From Pseudogemmobacter hezensis (GTDB lineage: Bacteria > Pseudomonadota > Alphaproteobacteria > Rhodobacterales > Rhodobacteraceae): a stretch of DNA of 64,000 nucleotides. Shown piece by piece: positions 35,568 to 44,078 of the stretch. The notes below the pieces were generated by a model that saw only the letters and a program-made list of their open reading frames with translations, was not told where the DNA came from and searched no databases. The position numbers were made by a program, and so were the translations under genes. Positions within the stretch are counted from its first letter, which is position 1; the number at the start of each line of letters is the position of its first letter. The stretch spans positions 1 to 64,000 of the forward strand of contig NZ_JABJXT010000004.1 in the NCBI RefSeq assembly GCF_013155295.1. Direction: 5' to 3'.

Positions 35568-37940
35568 ATGAACAAGATCAATGAGATCCTGACCACGATG
35601 GACTATGGCACCGCCCCCGAAGACAGCTCTGTCGTGCGCGAATGGCTGCAAGGCCATCAGGCGGGCTTTGGCCATTTTATCAATGGCCAGTTCACCGCGC
35701 CCGCCCAGACTTTCGCGGTGACCAATCCCGCGAATGGCGAGGTGATCGCCCATGTCTCGCAAGGCTCTGACGCCGATATCGAGGCCGCTGTCAAAGCCGC
35801 CCGCACAGCCCAGGGCAAATGGGCGGCGCTGCCCGGCCATGCGCGGGCAAAGCATCTTTACGCGCTGGCCCGCCACGTGCAGCAGCATGCGCGTTTTCTG
35901 GCGGTGCTGGAAACCATCGACAACGGCAAGCCGATCCGCGAAAGCCGCGACATCGATATCCCCCTGGTCGCCCGCCATTTCTATCACCATGCAGGCTGGG
36001 CTGAGATCCTGGCGGATGAGTTTCCGGGCGCCGCGCCGCATGGCGTTTGCGGCCAGGTGATCCCGTGGAATTTCCCGCTGCTGATGCTGGCCTGGAAGGT
36101 CGCGCCCGCGCTGGCGGCCGGAAATACCGTGGTGCTGAAACCCGCCGAATATACGCCGCTGACCGCGCTGGCCTTCGCCGAAATCGCGCGTGAGGCCGGG
36201 CTGCCCAAGGGCGTTCTGAACATCGTCACCGGCGACGGGGCGACGGGTGCGGCGCTGACCGGGCACCCGGGCGTGGACAAGGTGGCCTTTACCGGCTCGA
36301 CCGCTGTGGGGCGGCAGATCCGCCGCCAGATCGCCGGATCGGGCAAGGCGCTGACGCTGGAGTTGGGCGGAAAATCCCCCTTTATCGTCTTTGCCGATGC
36401 CGATCTTGATGCCGCGGTCGAGGGCGTCGTTGACAGCATCTGGTTCAACCAGGGCCAGGTCTGCTGCGCGGGTTCACGCATCCTGGTGGCCGAGGCGGTG
36501 GCAGAGCGTTTCACCACGCTTCTGAAGCGCCGCATGACCACCCTGCGCACCGGCGATCCGATGGATAAATCCATCGATATCGGCGCAATCGTGCATCCGG
36601 TGCAGCTGGCGCGGATCACGGATCTGGTGGAAAAAGGCCGTGCCGAGGGGGCGGTTCTGCACCAAAGCGCGATGGATACTGCCCCCAAAGGCGGCTGTTT
36701 CTACCCCGCGACGCTGGCCACCGGGGTCGAACCCGCCTCGATCCTGGCGAGCGAGGAAATCTTTGGCCCGGTTGCCACCCTGACCCCCTTCCGCACCCCC
36801 GAGGATGCGGTGGCGCTGGCCAATAACACCCGCTATGGCCTCGCCGCCTCGGTCTGGTCGGAAAATATCAATCTGGCGCTGGATGTGGGGGCCCGCGTGC
36901 GTGCGGGCGTCGTCTGGATCAACGGCGCCAATATCTTTGACGCAGGCGCAGGCTTTGGCGGCACCCGCGAAAGCGGCTTTGGCCGCGAAGGCGGGCGCGA
37001 GGGCATGGCGGCCTATCTGAAACAGCCCGCACCAAAGGCGAAAAAGCCCGAATCCACCCCCCCCGCCCCCGATGCCAGCCCGGCAGAGGCGCTGCCCGCC
37101 ACCGCCATCGACCGCACGGCGAAGCTTTACATCGGCGGCAAACAGGCGCGGCCCGATTCCGGCTATTCCTATGTGGTTCACGGCAGCAAGGGCCCGGTCG
37201 GCCTGGCCCCTCTGGGCAGCCGCAAGGATATCCGCAACGCGGTCGAGGCGGCGCATGCGGCCAAAGGCTGGGGCGCACAGACCGGGCATAACCGCGCCCA
37301 GGTGCTTTATTATCTGGCTGAAAACCTCTCGGCCCGGGCGGCAGAGTTTGAGGATCGTCTGCGCAGCTTTGGCCAGCCCGCACCGGCGGCGAAGGCCGAG
37401 GTCGAAACCGCGATCCGCCGCATCTTCTGGTATGCCGCCCAGGCCGATAAATTCGACGGCGCGGTGCATTCGACGAAATCGGCGCATGTGACCCTGGCCC
37501 TGCATGAGCCGATCGGCGTCATGGGCGTCGTCTGCCCGCTGGCGCTGCCGCTTCTGGGGCTGGTGTCGCTGGTGCTGCCTGCGGTGGCGATGGGCAATCG
37601 GGTGGTGGTGGTGCCCTCGCAGATCCATCCGCTTGCTGCGAGCGACCTTTATCAGGTGTTTGAAACCTCAGACCTGCCGGGCGGCGTGATCAATATCGTC
37701 ACCGGCGAGCGTGAGGCCCTGGCCGCCACGCTTGCCGCGCATGATGATGTCGATGCGCTTTGGTATTTCGGCACGGCCTCTGGGGGTGCTGCGGTGGAAT
37801 CCGCCTCGGCCGGCAATCTGAAACAGACCTGGACCGAGGATGGCGCGGCCCGCAACTGGCTGTCGGGCGAGGGCCAGGGCCGTCAGTTCCTGGCGCGTGC
37901 CACCCAGGTCAAAAACATCTGGGTGCCCTACGGCGAATGA
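35568..37940 (+). CDS. ALDH16-type aldehyde dehydrogenase with a degenerate second ALDH domain
   Basis: A 790-residue protein with two ALDH domains. The first (about residues 30-515) is complete: VIPWNFPLLM, FTGSTAVGRQ, catalytic Glu265 in LELGGKSP and Cys299 in NQGQVCCAGSR. A Pro/Ala linker (about 485-515) leads to a shorter second domain with IGVMGVVCPLALPLLGL but neither the catalytic Cys nor Glu. This is the layout of the ALDH16 family, known in Rhodobacterales. The ATG at 35568 follows a GGGGG site. Next to deoC, it probably oxidises acetaldehyde to acetate. The next gene overlaps its stop. Confidence 0.85.
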   Translation: MNKINEILTTMDYGTAPEDSSVVREWLQGHQAGFGHFINGQFTAPAQTFAVTNPANGEVIAHVSQGSDADIEAAVKAARTAQGKWAALPGHARAKHLYALARHVQQHARFLAVLETIDNGKPIRESRDIDIPLVARHFYHHAGWAEILADEFPGAAPHGVCGQVIPWNFPLLMLAWKVAPALAAGNTVVLKPAEYTPLTALAFAEIAREAGLPKGVLNIVTGDGATGAALTGHPGVDKVAFTGSTAVGRQIRRQIAGSGKALTLELGGKSPFIVFADADLDAAVEGVVDSIWFNQGQVCCAGSRILVAEAVAERFTTLLKRRMTTLRTGDPMDKSIDIGAIVHPVQLARITDLVEKGRAEGAVLHQSAMDTAPKGGCFYPATLATGVEPASILASEEIFGPVATLTPFRTPEDAVALANNTRYGLAASVWSENINLALDVGARVRAGVVWINGANIFDAGAGFGGTRESGFGREGGREGMAAYLKQPAPKAKKPESTPPAPDASPAEALPATAIDRTAKLYIGGKQARPDSGYSYVVHGSKGPVGLAPLGSRKDIRNAVEAAHAAKGWGAQTGHNRAQVLYYLAENLSARAAEFEDRLRSFGQPAPAAKAEVETAIRRIFWYAAQADKFDGAVHSTKSAHVTLALHEPIGVMGVVCPLALPLLGLVSLVLPAVAMGNRVVVVPSQIHPLAASDLYQVFETSDLPGGVINIVTGEREALAATLAAHDDVDALWYFGTASGGAAVESASAGNLKQTWTEDGAARNWLSGEGQGRQFLARATQVKNIWVPYGE

Positions 37941-38587
37941 TCATCTTTGATTGTGACGGGGTTCTTGTTGACAGCGAGATCCTCTCGAATGCCATCGACG
38001 CCCAGCTGATGACTGCCGCAGGCTGGCCGATCACGGCGGGTGACATCATCCGCGGCCATATCGGTCAGCCCAAAGCAGTGATCTGGGCGCAGATCGCCGC
38101 CCTGCGCGGTGCCCCCTGGCCCGAGGGCCTGCTGGAAGAGGCCGATGCGCTGCTTTGGCAGCGTATGGCGACAGAGCTGCAGCCCGTCGAAGGCATCCGC
38201 GACGCGCTGGAACGGCTGCCCGGGCCGAAGGCGGTGGCCTCTTCATCGGCGCTGCCGAAACTGCGACGATCCTTAGAGGTCTGCGGGCTTTCAGACTTTT
38301 TCGGCCCGCATGTCTATTCGGCAAGCCAGGTGGCACGCGGCAAACCCTTCCCCGATGTCTTTCTGTTTGCTGCCCGCCAATGCGGGGTCGATCCGGCCGA
38401 TTGCCTGGTGGTCGAGGACAGTGTCGCAGGCGTCACGGCGGCGCGGGCGGCGGGGATGCGGGTGGTTGGCCTGACCGCAGGCCGCCACAGCTGGCCAGAG
38501 CACGGCCCGCAGCTGATGGCGGCGGGGGCCGCGCGGATCTTCACCCGCAGCGCCGATCTGACGCAGGCGGCGCTGGCCGCGCTATAG
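37937..38587 (+). CDS. HAD-superfamily sugar-phosphate phosphatase or phosphoglucomutase-like hydrolase
   Basis: A 216-residue haloacid-dehalogenase-like protein. Motif I is FDCDGVLVDSE (nucleophile Asp and general acid), motif II is VASSSALPKL, the motif III Lys lies in ARGKPFPDVF, and motif IV is LVVEDSVAGVTAA. A helical cap sits between motifs I and II, as in beta-phosphoglucomutase-type members. It overlaps the ALDH stop by four bases (ATGA). It may dephosphorylate a sugar phosphate of the deoxyribose pathway; the substrate is not determined by sequence. Confidence 0.83.
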   Translation: MIIFDCDGVLVDSEILSNAIDAQLMTAAGWPITAGDIIRGHIGQPKAVIWAQIAALRGAPWPEGLLEEADALLWQRMATELQPVEGIRDALERLPGPKAVASSSALPKLRRSLEVCGLSDFFGPHVYSASQVARGKPFPDVFLFAARQCGVDPADCLVVEDSVAGVTAARAAGMRVVGLTAGRHSWPEHGPQLMAAGAARIFTRSADLTQAALAAL

Positions 38588-38598
38588 CGGCGCTCCCC

Positions 38599-38716
38599 TT
38601 TGTTGGGCCAGGTGGTGCGATATTCGCCCATTTTCGGGTGAAACTGCGCTGCGACCCCCTGTATTCCCCATGTTCAAATCTGCACATTGACCTTGCGTTG
38701 ATTTTGGCCCAACAAA
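38599..38716. promoter_or_regulatory. Widely spaced 12-bp inverted repeat upstream of the GntR gene
   Basis: TTTGTTGGGCCA (38599-38610) and its exact complement TGGCCCAACAAA (38705-38716) are 94 bp apart in the gap before the GntR gene. Two identical sites in opposite orientation suit a looping repressor, most likely the GntR regulator acting on its own operon. Confidence 0.5.
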
Positions 38717-38758
38717 TGCCGCCAGAGGGGGCGGTGCCAGGGGCCGCCCGGGGACGGC

Positions 38759-39559
38759 ATGGACAGCGATTCAAATCAGACCGGACGCCTTTCGGCCACC
38801 GACCGCCTGGTCGGGCAGATTCGCCTGCTGATCTCGGATCGCGGGCTGGGCCTTGGCGATCCGCTGCCCACCGAACGCGAGCTGGGCGAGCAGTTCCAGG
38901 CCGGGCGCAATACCGTGCGCGAGGCTTTGCAGGTGCTGCGCGCCTATGGGATGATCGAAAGCAGGCCGAAGATCGGTGCCGTCATCGCTGGCGGCCAGGG
39001 CGAGGCGCTGCGCCGTCTGTTCGCCTTTCACAATGACATCTCGCCCGGCAGTTTCCGCGATCTGCAGGGCTTTCGCAAAATCCTGGAAATCGGCGTCTGC
39101 GATCATCTGATCGTGCATGGGCAAGAGGCGGACTTCGACCGTCTTGACGCGCTGAATGACCGCATCCTGGCCGCCGACAGCGTTGAGGCCTCGGCCCGCG
39201 CCGATTTCGCCTTTCATGAGGCGCTGATCGCCCTGGCCGACAACCGCACCACGCTGGCGACCTGGCAGATGCTGGGCACCGTGATCGAGCATCTGATGCG
39301 GGTCGGCAAATCCAGCCGCATGGTCAATGCCCAGACCCATGCCGCCCATGCCGAAATCGTTGCCGCGCTGCGGGCCCGCGACCGCATCGCCTATACCTAT
39401 CTGATGAGCCGCCATCTCGATTATGGCCTGCGTTTCGTCGCGCCTGACACCTGGCCCACGACGGTGCCGGCCACGGCGTCGACTGCAGTGCCGACCACCG
39501 CCCCGGCTGTCGGGCCCAACCCTGTGCCGCTATCAGAGCCTTTAACCCCTGAAGGATAA
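38759..39559 (+). CDS. GntR/FadR-family transcriptional regulator (FCD domain)
   Basis: A 266-residue GntR regulator. The N-terminal winged helix (residues about 12-78) holds GDPLPTERELGEQFQAGRNTVREALQVLRAYGMIESRP. A helical FCD ligand domain follows with metal-binding-type residues in FAFHEALIALADN and AHAEIVAAL. The C-terminal 35 residues are a Thr/Pro/Ala-rich tail, probably disordered. It begins an operon with SDR, lactonase and D-lactate dehydrogenase genes, so it likely senses a sugar acid. Confidence 0.88.
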   Translation: MDSDSNQTGRLSATDRLVGQIRLLISDRGLGLGDPLPTERELGEQFQAGRNTVREALQVLRAYGMIESRPKIGAVIAGGQGEALRRLFAFHNDISPGSFRDLQGFRKILEIGVCDHLIVHGQEADFDRLDALNDRILAADSVEASARADFAFHEALIALADNRTTLATWQMLGTVIEHLMRVGKSSRMVNAQTHAAHAEIVAALRARDRIAYTYLMSRHLDYGLRFVAPDTWPTTVPATASTAVPTTAPAVGPNPVPLSEPLTPEG

Positions 39560-39563
39560 GATC

Positions 39564-40346
39564 ATGCCCGAATTCGATGGAAAGGTTGCCATTGCCACCG
39601 GAACGACCGGGATCGGCCGCGCCTCGGCGCTGCGCCTGGCCGAGGGCGGGGCGCAGGTGGTGTCTTTTGGGATCGACCCGGCCGCGAATGCAGAGCTGGA
39701 CGCGATTGCAGCCGCACGCGGGCTGACGCTTGCCACCCGGCTGACCGATGTCTCAGATGAGGGGCAGGTCCAGGCGGCGGTGGCCGAAGTGGTTCAGGCC
39801 CATGGCGGGCTGGATATCATCGTCAACTCGGCCGCTGTGCACCCCTATGGCACCGTGGTCACCACCGATCAGACCAGCTGGAACCGCTGCATGGAGGTCA
39901 ATGTCGGCTCGATCTATCTGACCGGGCGCTTTGGCATCCCGCATATGATCCGGCGCGGCGGCGGGGCGGTGGTGAATATCTCATCGGTGCAGGGGAATGC
40001 CTGCCAGCCCAATGTTGCGGCCTATGTGGCGTCAAAAGGGGCGATCCATGCGCTGACCCGCGCGATGGCGCTGGATTTTGCCGCAGACAAGGTGCGGGTC
40101 AATTCGGTCAGCCCCGGCTCGGTGCGCACGCCGATCCTGTCTTTGTCGGCGCAGATGTTCGGGGGCGGCGAAAGCGAGGATGAGATCTTCGCCCGTTTCG
40201 GCGCGGCCCACCCCATTGGCCGCATTGGTGAGCCGGAAGAAGTGGCTGAGATGGTGGCCTATCTGGCCTCGGAGCGGGCGTCATTCGTGACAGGGGCGGA
40301 TTTCCGCATCGATGGCGGTCTGCTGGCCGGCATCGGCGTGCGCTGA
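39564..40346 (+). CDS. SDR oxidoreductase, probable sugar dehydrogenase
   Basis: A 260-residue classical SDR. Landmarks are IATGTTGIGRASA (cofactor loop), IIVNSAAVHPYG in place of the usual NNAG, NISSVQGN with the catalytic Ser, and the active-site YVASKGA. The C-terminal GADFRIDGGLLAGIG is typical. It starts 4 bp after the GntR gene and is followed by a lactonase, so it may oxidise an aldose to its lactone. Substrate is inferred from that pairing. Confidence 0.78.
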   Translation: MPEFDGKVAIATGTTGIGRASALRLAEGGAQVVSFGIDPAANAELDAIAAARGLTLATRLTDVSDEGQVQAAVAEVVQAHGGLDIIVNSAAVHPYGTVVTTDQTSWNRCMEVNVGSIYLTGRFGIPHMIRRGGGAVVNISSVQGNACQPNVAAYVASKGAIHALTRAMALDFAADKVRVNSVSPGSVRTPILSLSAQMFGGGESEDEIFARFGAAHPIGRIGEPEEVAEMVAYLASERASFVTGADFRIDGGLLAGIGVR

Positions 40347-40356
40347 GGGCGGGCCG

Positions 40357-41259
40357 ATGTCAGCACCGACCTGTATCGCGCCCAGTGGCGACCGCTGCGG
40401 CGAAGCCGCCACCTGGTCTGCCGCCGAGGCGGCGCTTTACTGGGTCGATATCAACCGCTTCCTGATCCATCGCCTGGATGAGGCCAGCGGCGCGGTCAGA
40501 AGCTGGTTCTTCGATCAGCCGGTGACCGCGCTGGCGCTGGCGGGGGAGGGCTGCCTGCTGGTCGCGCTTGGTGATCGGCTGATCTGGTGGTGGCCCGCCA
40601 CCGATCGCCGCCAGGACCACGGTTTTCAGCTGTCGGGCGCGCCGCATCTGCGCCTGAACGATGGCCGCGCCGATCCGCTGGGGAATTTCTGGGTCGGCTC
40701 GATGAAGAACAACGTCAACGCCGATGGCAGCGCGGGCGAGGTCGCCAAAGGCCAGGGCAGCCTGTATCGCATCGCGCCTGACGGCTCGGTTTCGCAATGG
40801 CGGCACGGCCTTGGCATCCCCAATACCCTGTGCTGGAGCCCGGAGGGCACCACCTTCTACTTTGGCGACACGCTGGAAGATACGATCTTCGCCTGGGATT
40901 TCGACCCGGCCAGCGGCGACATCAGCAATGAGCGGGTGTTCTTCGCGGGCGCTGCGGCGGGCGCAGGTGGGCGCGGTCTGCCCGATGGCTCGACCATCGA
41001 CGCAGGCGGTTATCTGTGGAACTGCCGCTATGGCGGCGGCGCGGTTTTGCGCATCGCCCCCGATGGGCGGCTGGCGCAAACCATTCCGCTGCCGGTCAGC
41101 AATGTGACCACCTGCACCTTTGGCGGCGCGGATCTGCGCACCCTTTACATCACCACCGCCAGCGCGGGCGCAGGCCCCGGCGAGCGTCTGGCAGGCGGGC
41201 TGTTCGCAATCCGCACCGAGGTGCCGGGCCTGCCTGAAAACCACGTTCACCGTATCTGA
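40357..41259 (+). CDS. SMP-30/gluconolactonase-family sugar lactonase
   Basis: A 300-residue six-bladed beta-propeller lactonase. The family pattern is GEAATWSAAEAALYWVDI with the metal-binding Glu, LRLNDGRADPLGNFWVGSM, LGIPNTLCWSPEGTTFYFGDT and RGLPDGSTIDAGGYLWN. It hydrolyses sugar lactones to aldonates in the cytoplasm. It follows an SDR by 10 bp, giving a dehydrogenase-lactonase pair. It could also supply the lactonase missing from the fucose operon 20 kb away. Confidence 0.85.
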   Translation: MSAPTCIAPSGDRCGEAATWSAAEAALYWVDINRFLIHRLDEASGAVRSWFFDQPVTALALAGEGCLLVALGDRLIWWWPATDRRQDHGFQLSGAPHLRLNDGRADPLGNFWVGSMKNNVNADGSAGEVAKGQGSLYRIAPDGSVSQWRHGLGIPNTLCWSPEGTTFYFGDTLEDTIFAWDFDPASGDISNERVFFAGAAAGAGGRGLPDGSTIDAGGYLWNCRYGGGAVLRIAPDGRLAQTIPLPVSNVTTCTFGGADLRTLYITTASAGAGPGERLAGGLFAIRTEVPGLPENHVHRI

Positions 41260-41319
41260 CGCCGCATCTGGCCCCTCACCCGTCTGGCGCAAAGTCTGAC
41301 CCATCAGAGTAGATCGCAA

Positions 41320-43134
41320 ATGTCCTCTCCCGCATCCCCGACCCCGACCCAGACCCAGACCCCGACCGCTGATCCTGCGGCTGACCGCTCTCGCGCCCGG
41401 CTGCTGGCCGATCTGGTGGCGATTTCCGGCAAGGCCCATGTGCTGACCGCGCCCCGCCTGACGCGCCGCTACAGCCGGGGCATCCGCTTCGGCGGTGGCC
41501 CGGTGGCGGCGGTGGTGCGCCCGGGCAGCCTGGTTGAGATGTGGCGCATCCTGCGGGTGGCGGTTGCCGCCGGGCGGGCGGTGATCTTCCAGGCCGCCAA
41601 TACCGGGCTGACCGGCGGCTCTACCCCCTGGGGCCAGGCCTATGACCGTGAAATCGTTCTGATTTCGGTCATGCGCATTGCGGGCATCCATCCGCTGGAT
41701 CAGGGCCGCCAGGTGCTGTGCCTGCCCGGCGCGACCCTTGACCGGCTGGAAAAAACCCTGCGCCCCTTCGGCCGCGAGCCGCATTCGGTGATCGGCTCCA
41801 GCTGTATCGGGGCCTCGGTTCTGGGCGGCATCTGCAACAATTCCGGCGGCTCGCTGATCCGGCGCGGGCCCGCCTATACAGAGCTGGCGCTTTACGCCGA
41901 GGTGCGTGCGGATGGTCAGGTCGCGCTGGTCAACCATCTGGGCCTTGAGCTGGGCGATGACCCCGAAGAGATCCTGACCCGGGTGGAAAAGGGCGATCTG
42001 CCCGCGCCGCAACCCGGCGAGGCCTGGGCCTCTGACCATGAATATGCCGATCACGTCCGCCAGATTGGCGAGGCGACGCCGGCACGCTTCAACGCCGATC
42101 CCCGCCGCCTGCATGAGGCCTCGGGCTGTGCGGGCAAGCTGGCGGTTTTCGCGGTGCGGCTGGACACATTCGAGGCCGAGAAAGAGAGCGCCGTCTTCTA
42201 CATCGGCACCAATGATGCGGCAGAGCTGACCACGATCCGCCGCCATATCCTGGCCAATTTCCGCAGCCTGCCCATCGCGGGCGAATATATCCACCGCGAG
42301 GCCTATGACATCGCCGCCCGCTACGGCAAGGACACCTTCCTTTTCATCAAACACCTGGGCACCGACCGCATGCCCGCGCTTTTCGCCACCAAGGCCCGGG
42401 TTGACGCCCTGACCGAGAGGCTGGGCCTGGGCGTCACCATCTCTGACCGCATCGCCCAGGGCATTTCCCGCCTGATGCCGCAGCATCTGCCCAAACGGAT
42501 GAACGCCTTCCGCGACCGCTATGAGCATCACCTCGTGCTGCGCATGGCCGGAGAGGGGATCAAAGAGGCCCGCGACTGGCTGGGGGCGCGGTTCCCCTCG
42601 GGCAGCGGTGATATGTTTGAATGCACCAGCGAAGAGGGGCGCGACGCTTTCCTGCATCGTTTCGCGGTGGCGGGGGCGGCGGGGCGTTACCGCGCGATCC
42701 ACAAATCCCGGGTCGAGGATATCGTGGCGCTTGATATCGCGCTGCGCCGCAACGACGAGGACTGGGTCGAGACCCTCCCCGCATCCCTTGAGACGCAGAT
42801 CGAGAAGAAACTCTATTACGGGCATTTCTTCTGCCATGTTTTCCACCAGGACTATGTGGTGAAAAAGGGCAATGACTGTATCGCGCTGGAACATGCGATG
42901 TGGGATCTGCTGGACCAGCGCGGCGCGGAATACCCGGCCGAGCACAACGTCGGCCATCTTTACAAGGCCAAGCCCGCGCTGGCCGATTTCTATCGCCGGA
43001 TCGACCCGACAAACACGCTGAACCCCGGTATCGGCCAGACCTCCTGCTGTGCGGGCTGGCATGAGAACGGCGCGCATCAGCATGCAGATGCGGCGGGGCA
43101 TACGGCAGATCAGGCGGCGGGGCAGGATCGGTGA
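41320..43134 (+). CDS. dld: Quinone-dependent D-lactate dehydrogenase
   Basis: A 604-residue FAD enzyme of the E. coli Dld type that oxidises D-lactate to pyruvate and passes electrons to quinone at the membrane. The FAD-binding domain holds VIFQAANTGLTGGSTPWG, CLPGATLDRLEKTL and HSVIGSSCIGASVLGGICNNSGGS. The membrane-binding and cap regions follow with FLFIKHLGTDRMP and, late, HNVGHLYKAKP. Length is close to the family norm, with an added Thr/Pro-rich N-terminus and a His-rich C-terminal tail. It ends the GntR operon and would burn lactate produced by sugar cleavage. Confidence 0.88.
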   Translation: MSSPASPTPTQTQTPTADPAADRSRARLLADLVAISGKAHVLTAPRLTRRYSRGIRFGGGPVAAVVRPGSLVEMWRILRVAVAAGRAVIFQAANTGLTGGSTPWGQAYDREIVLISVMRIAGIHPLDQGRQVLCLPGATLDRLEKTLRPFGREPHSVIGSSCIGASVLGGICNNSGGSLIRRGPAYTELALYAEVRADGQVALVNHLGLELGDDPEEILTRVEKGDLPAPQPGEAWASDHEYADHVRQIGEATPARFNADPRRLHEASGCAGKLAVFAVRLDTFEAEKESAVFYIGTNDAAELTTIRRHILANFRSLPIAGEYIHREAYDIAARYGKDTFLFIKHLGTDRMPALFATKARVDALTERLGLGVTISDRIAQGISRLMPQHLPKRMNAFRDRYEHHLVLRMAGEGIKEARDWLGARFPSGSGDMFECTSEEGRDAFLHRFAVAGAAGRYRAIHKSRVEDIVALDIALRRNDEDWVETLPASLETQIEKKLYYGHFFCHVFHQDYVVKKGNDCIALEHAMWDLLDQRGAEYPAEHNVGHLYKAKPALADFYRRIDPTNTLNPGIGQTSCCAGWHENGAHQHADAAGHTADQAAGQDR

Positions 43135-43189
43135 TCGCCGCCGCATCTGCAGCATATCCGGCGCGGGGCGCGTTTCGCAGCGGCGAAAG

Positions 43190-43214
43190 AAGTTGCTCAT
43201 ATCATGAGCAACTT
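43190..43214. promoter_or_regulatory. Perfect 25-bp palindrome, DeoR operator candidate
   Basis: AAGTTGCTCAT (43190-43200) and its exact complement ATGAGCAACTT (43204-43214) surround ATC. It lies 85 bp before the DeoR gene that opens the pentose operon, and overlaps no other gene. It is one of the most symmetric operator-like sites in the window. Confidence 0.6.
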
Positions 43215-43298
43215 TCCTCGCGCATGACAGAGTATTTACATTCCGCCCCCCTGAAATTAGGGTATTGCGTGGGAAGAGACTCACGCGGGGAGGGCGTG

Positions 43299-44078
43299 AT
43301 GAGCGATATTGATCGCCAGGAACGCATTGCCTCGCTGTTGCAGGAACGGGCCTTTGCCTCGGTTCGTGACCTGCAGCTTCTGACCGGGGTCTCTGGCGCA
43401 ACCATCCGCCGCGACATCGAAAAGCTTGATGGCGCGGGCCGCGCCCGCAAGGTCTATGGCGGCGTCTCGGCGCTGGAGCCGGGCGGGCGTGCCCGTGCCG
43501 CCTCGCTGCCTTTCGTCGAGAACCGCGATATTGCCGTGGCGCAAAAGCGGGCGATTGCCCAGGCGGCGGAAAAGCTGATCCGCGACGGCTCATCCGTGGT
43601 GATCCATGCCGGATCGACCTGTTTTCACCTTGGCATGCTGATCGCCAATCGCAATCTGCGGATCTTCACCCATTCGGTGCCGCTGGCCGCCTGGCTGGCC
43701 GAGCATGGCACCTGCCAGGTGGCGGTGGGCGGCGGCGATCTGCACCGCGATCCGGGGATTTTCTACGATCCCGCCGCCGCGCCCAACCGCTTTTACGCCG
43801 ATCAGTTCTTTGTCGGTGCCCTGGGGGTTGGCGAGCAGGGCCTTTTGGAACAGCATCCGGTGCTGGTCCGGCTGACCCATGAGATGAGCAAGCTTGTCGC
43901 GGGCACCACGCTGCTGGCCGACAGCCGGAAGTTTGAGATGACGGCTCCGACGGTGGTGCTGCCATTGTCACGGGTCAACCGTGTGGTTACCGACGACGGC
44001 CTGGCCGATCGTCACGCGGCCATGCTGGAACGCGAAGGGGTGGAAGTGATCATCGCCCAGACAGAGAGTGAGACATGA
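43299..44078 (+). CDS. DeoR-family transcriptional regulator of the pentose operon
   Basis: A 259-residue DeoR/GlpR-type regulator. The helix-turn-helix is at the N-terminus ([39 protein letters not shown]). The sugar-phosphate-sensing domain follows with [19 protein letters not shown] and [12 protein letters not shown]. The ATG at 43299 follows a GGGGAGG site; the frame is open from 43131. Its stop overlaps the next ATPase start, placing it in the operon it probably represses. Confidence 0.88.
   Translation: MSDIDRQERIASLLQERAFASVRDLQLLTGVSGATIRRDIEKLDGAGRARKVYGGVSALEPGGRARAASLPFVENRDIAVAQKRAIAQAAEKLIRDGSSVVIHAGSTCFHLGMLIANRNLRIFTHSVPLAAWLAEHGTCQVAVGGGDLHRDPGIFYDPAAAPNRFYADQFFVGALGVGEQGLLEQHPVLVRLTHEMSKLVAGTTLLADSRKFEMTAPTVVLPLSRVNRVVTDDGLADRHAAMLEREGVEVIIAQTESET

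Noticed and set aside
40360-43593. A 1077-codon open frame on the minus strand
   Set aside because: It is antisense to the SMP-30, D-lactate dehydrogenase and DeoR genes, has no recognisable domain, and reflects GC-rich third-position bias.
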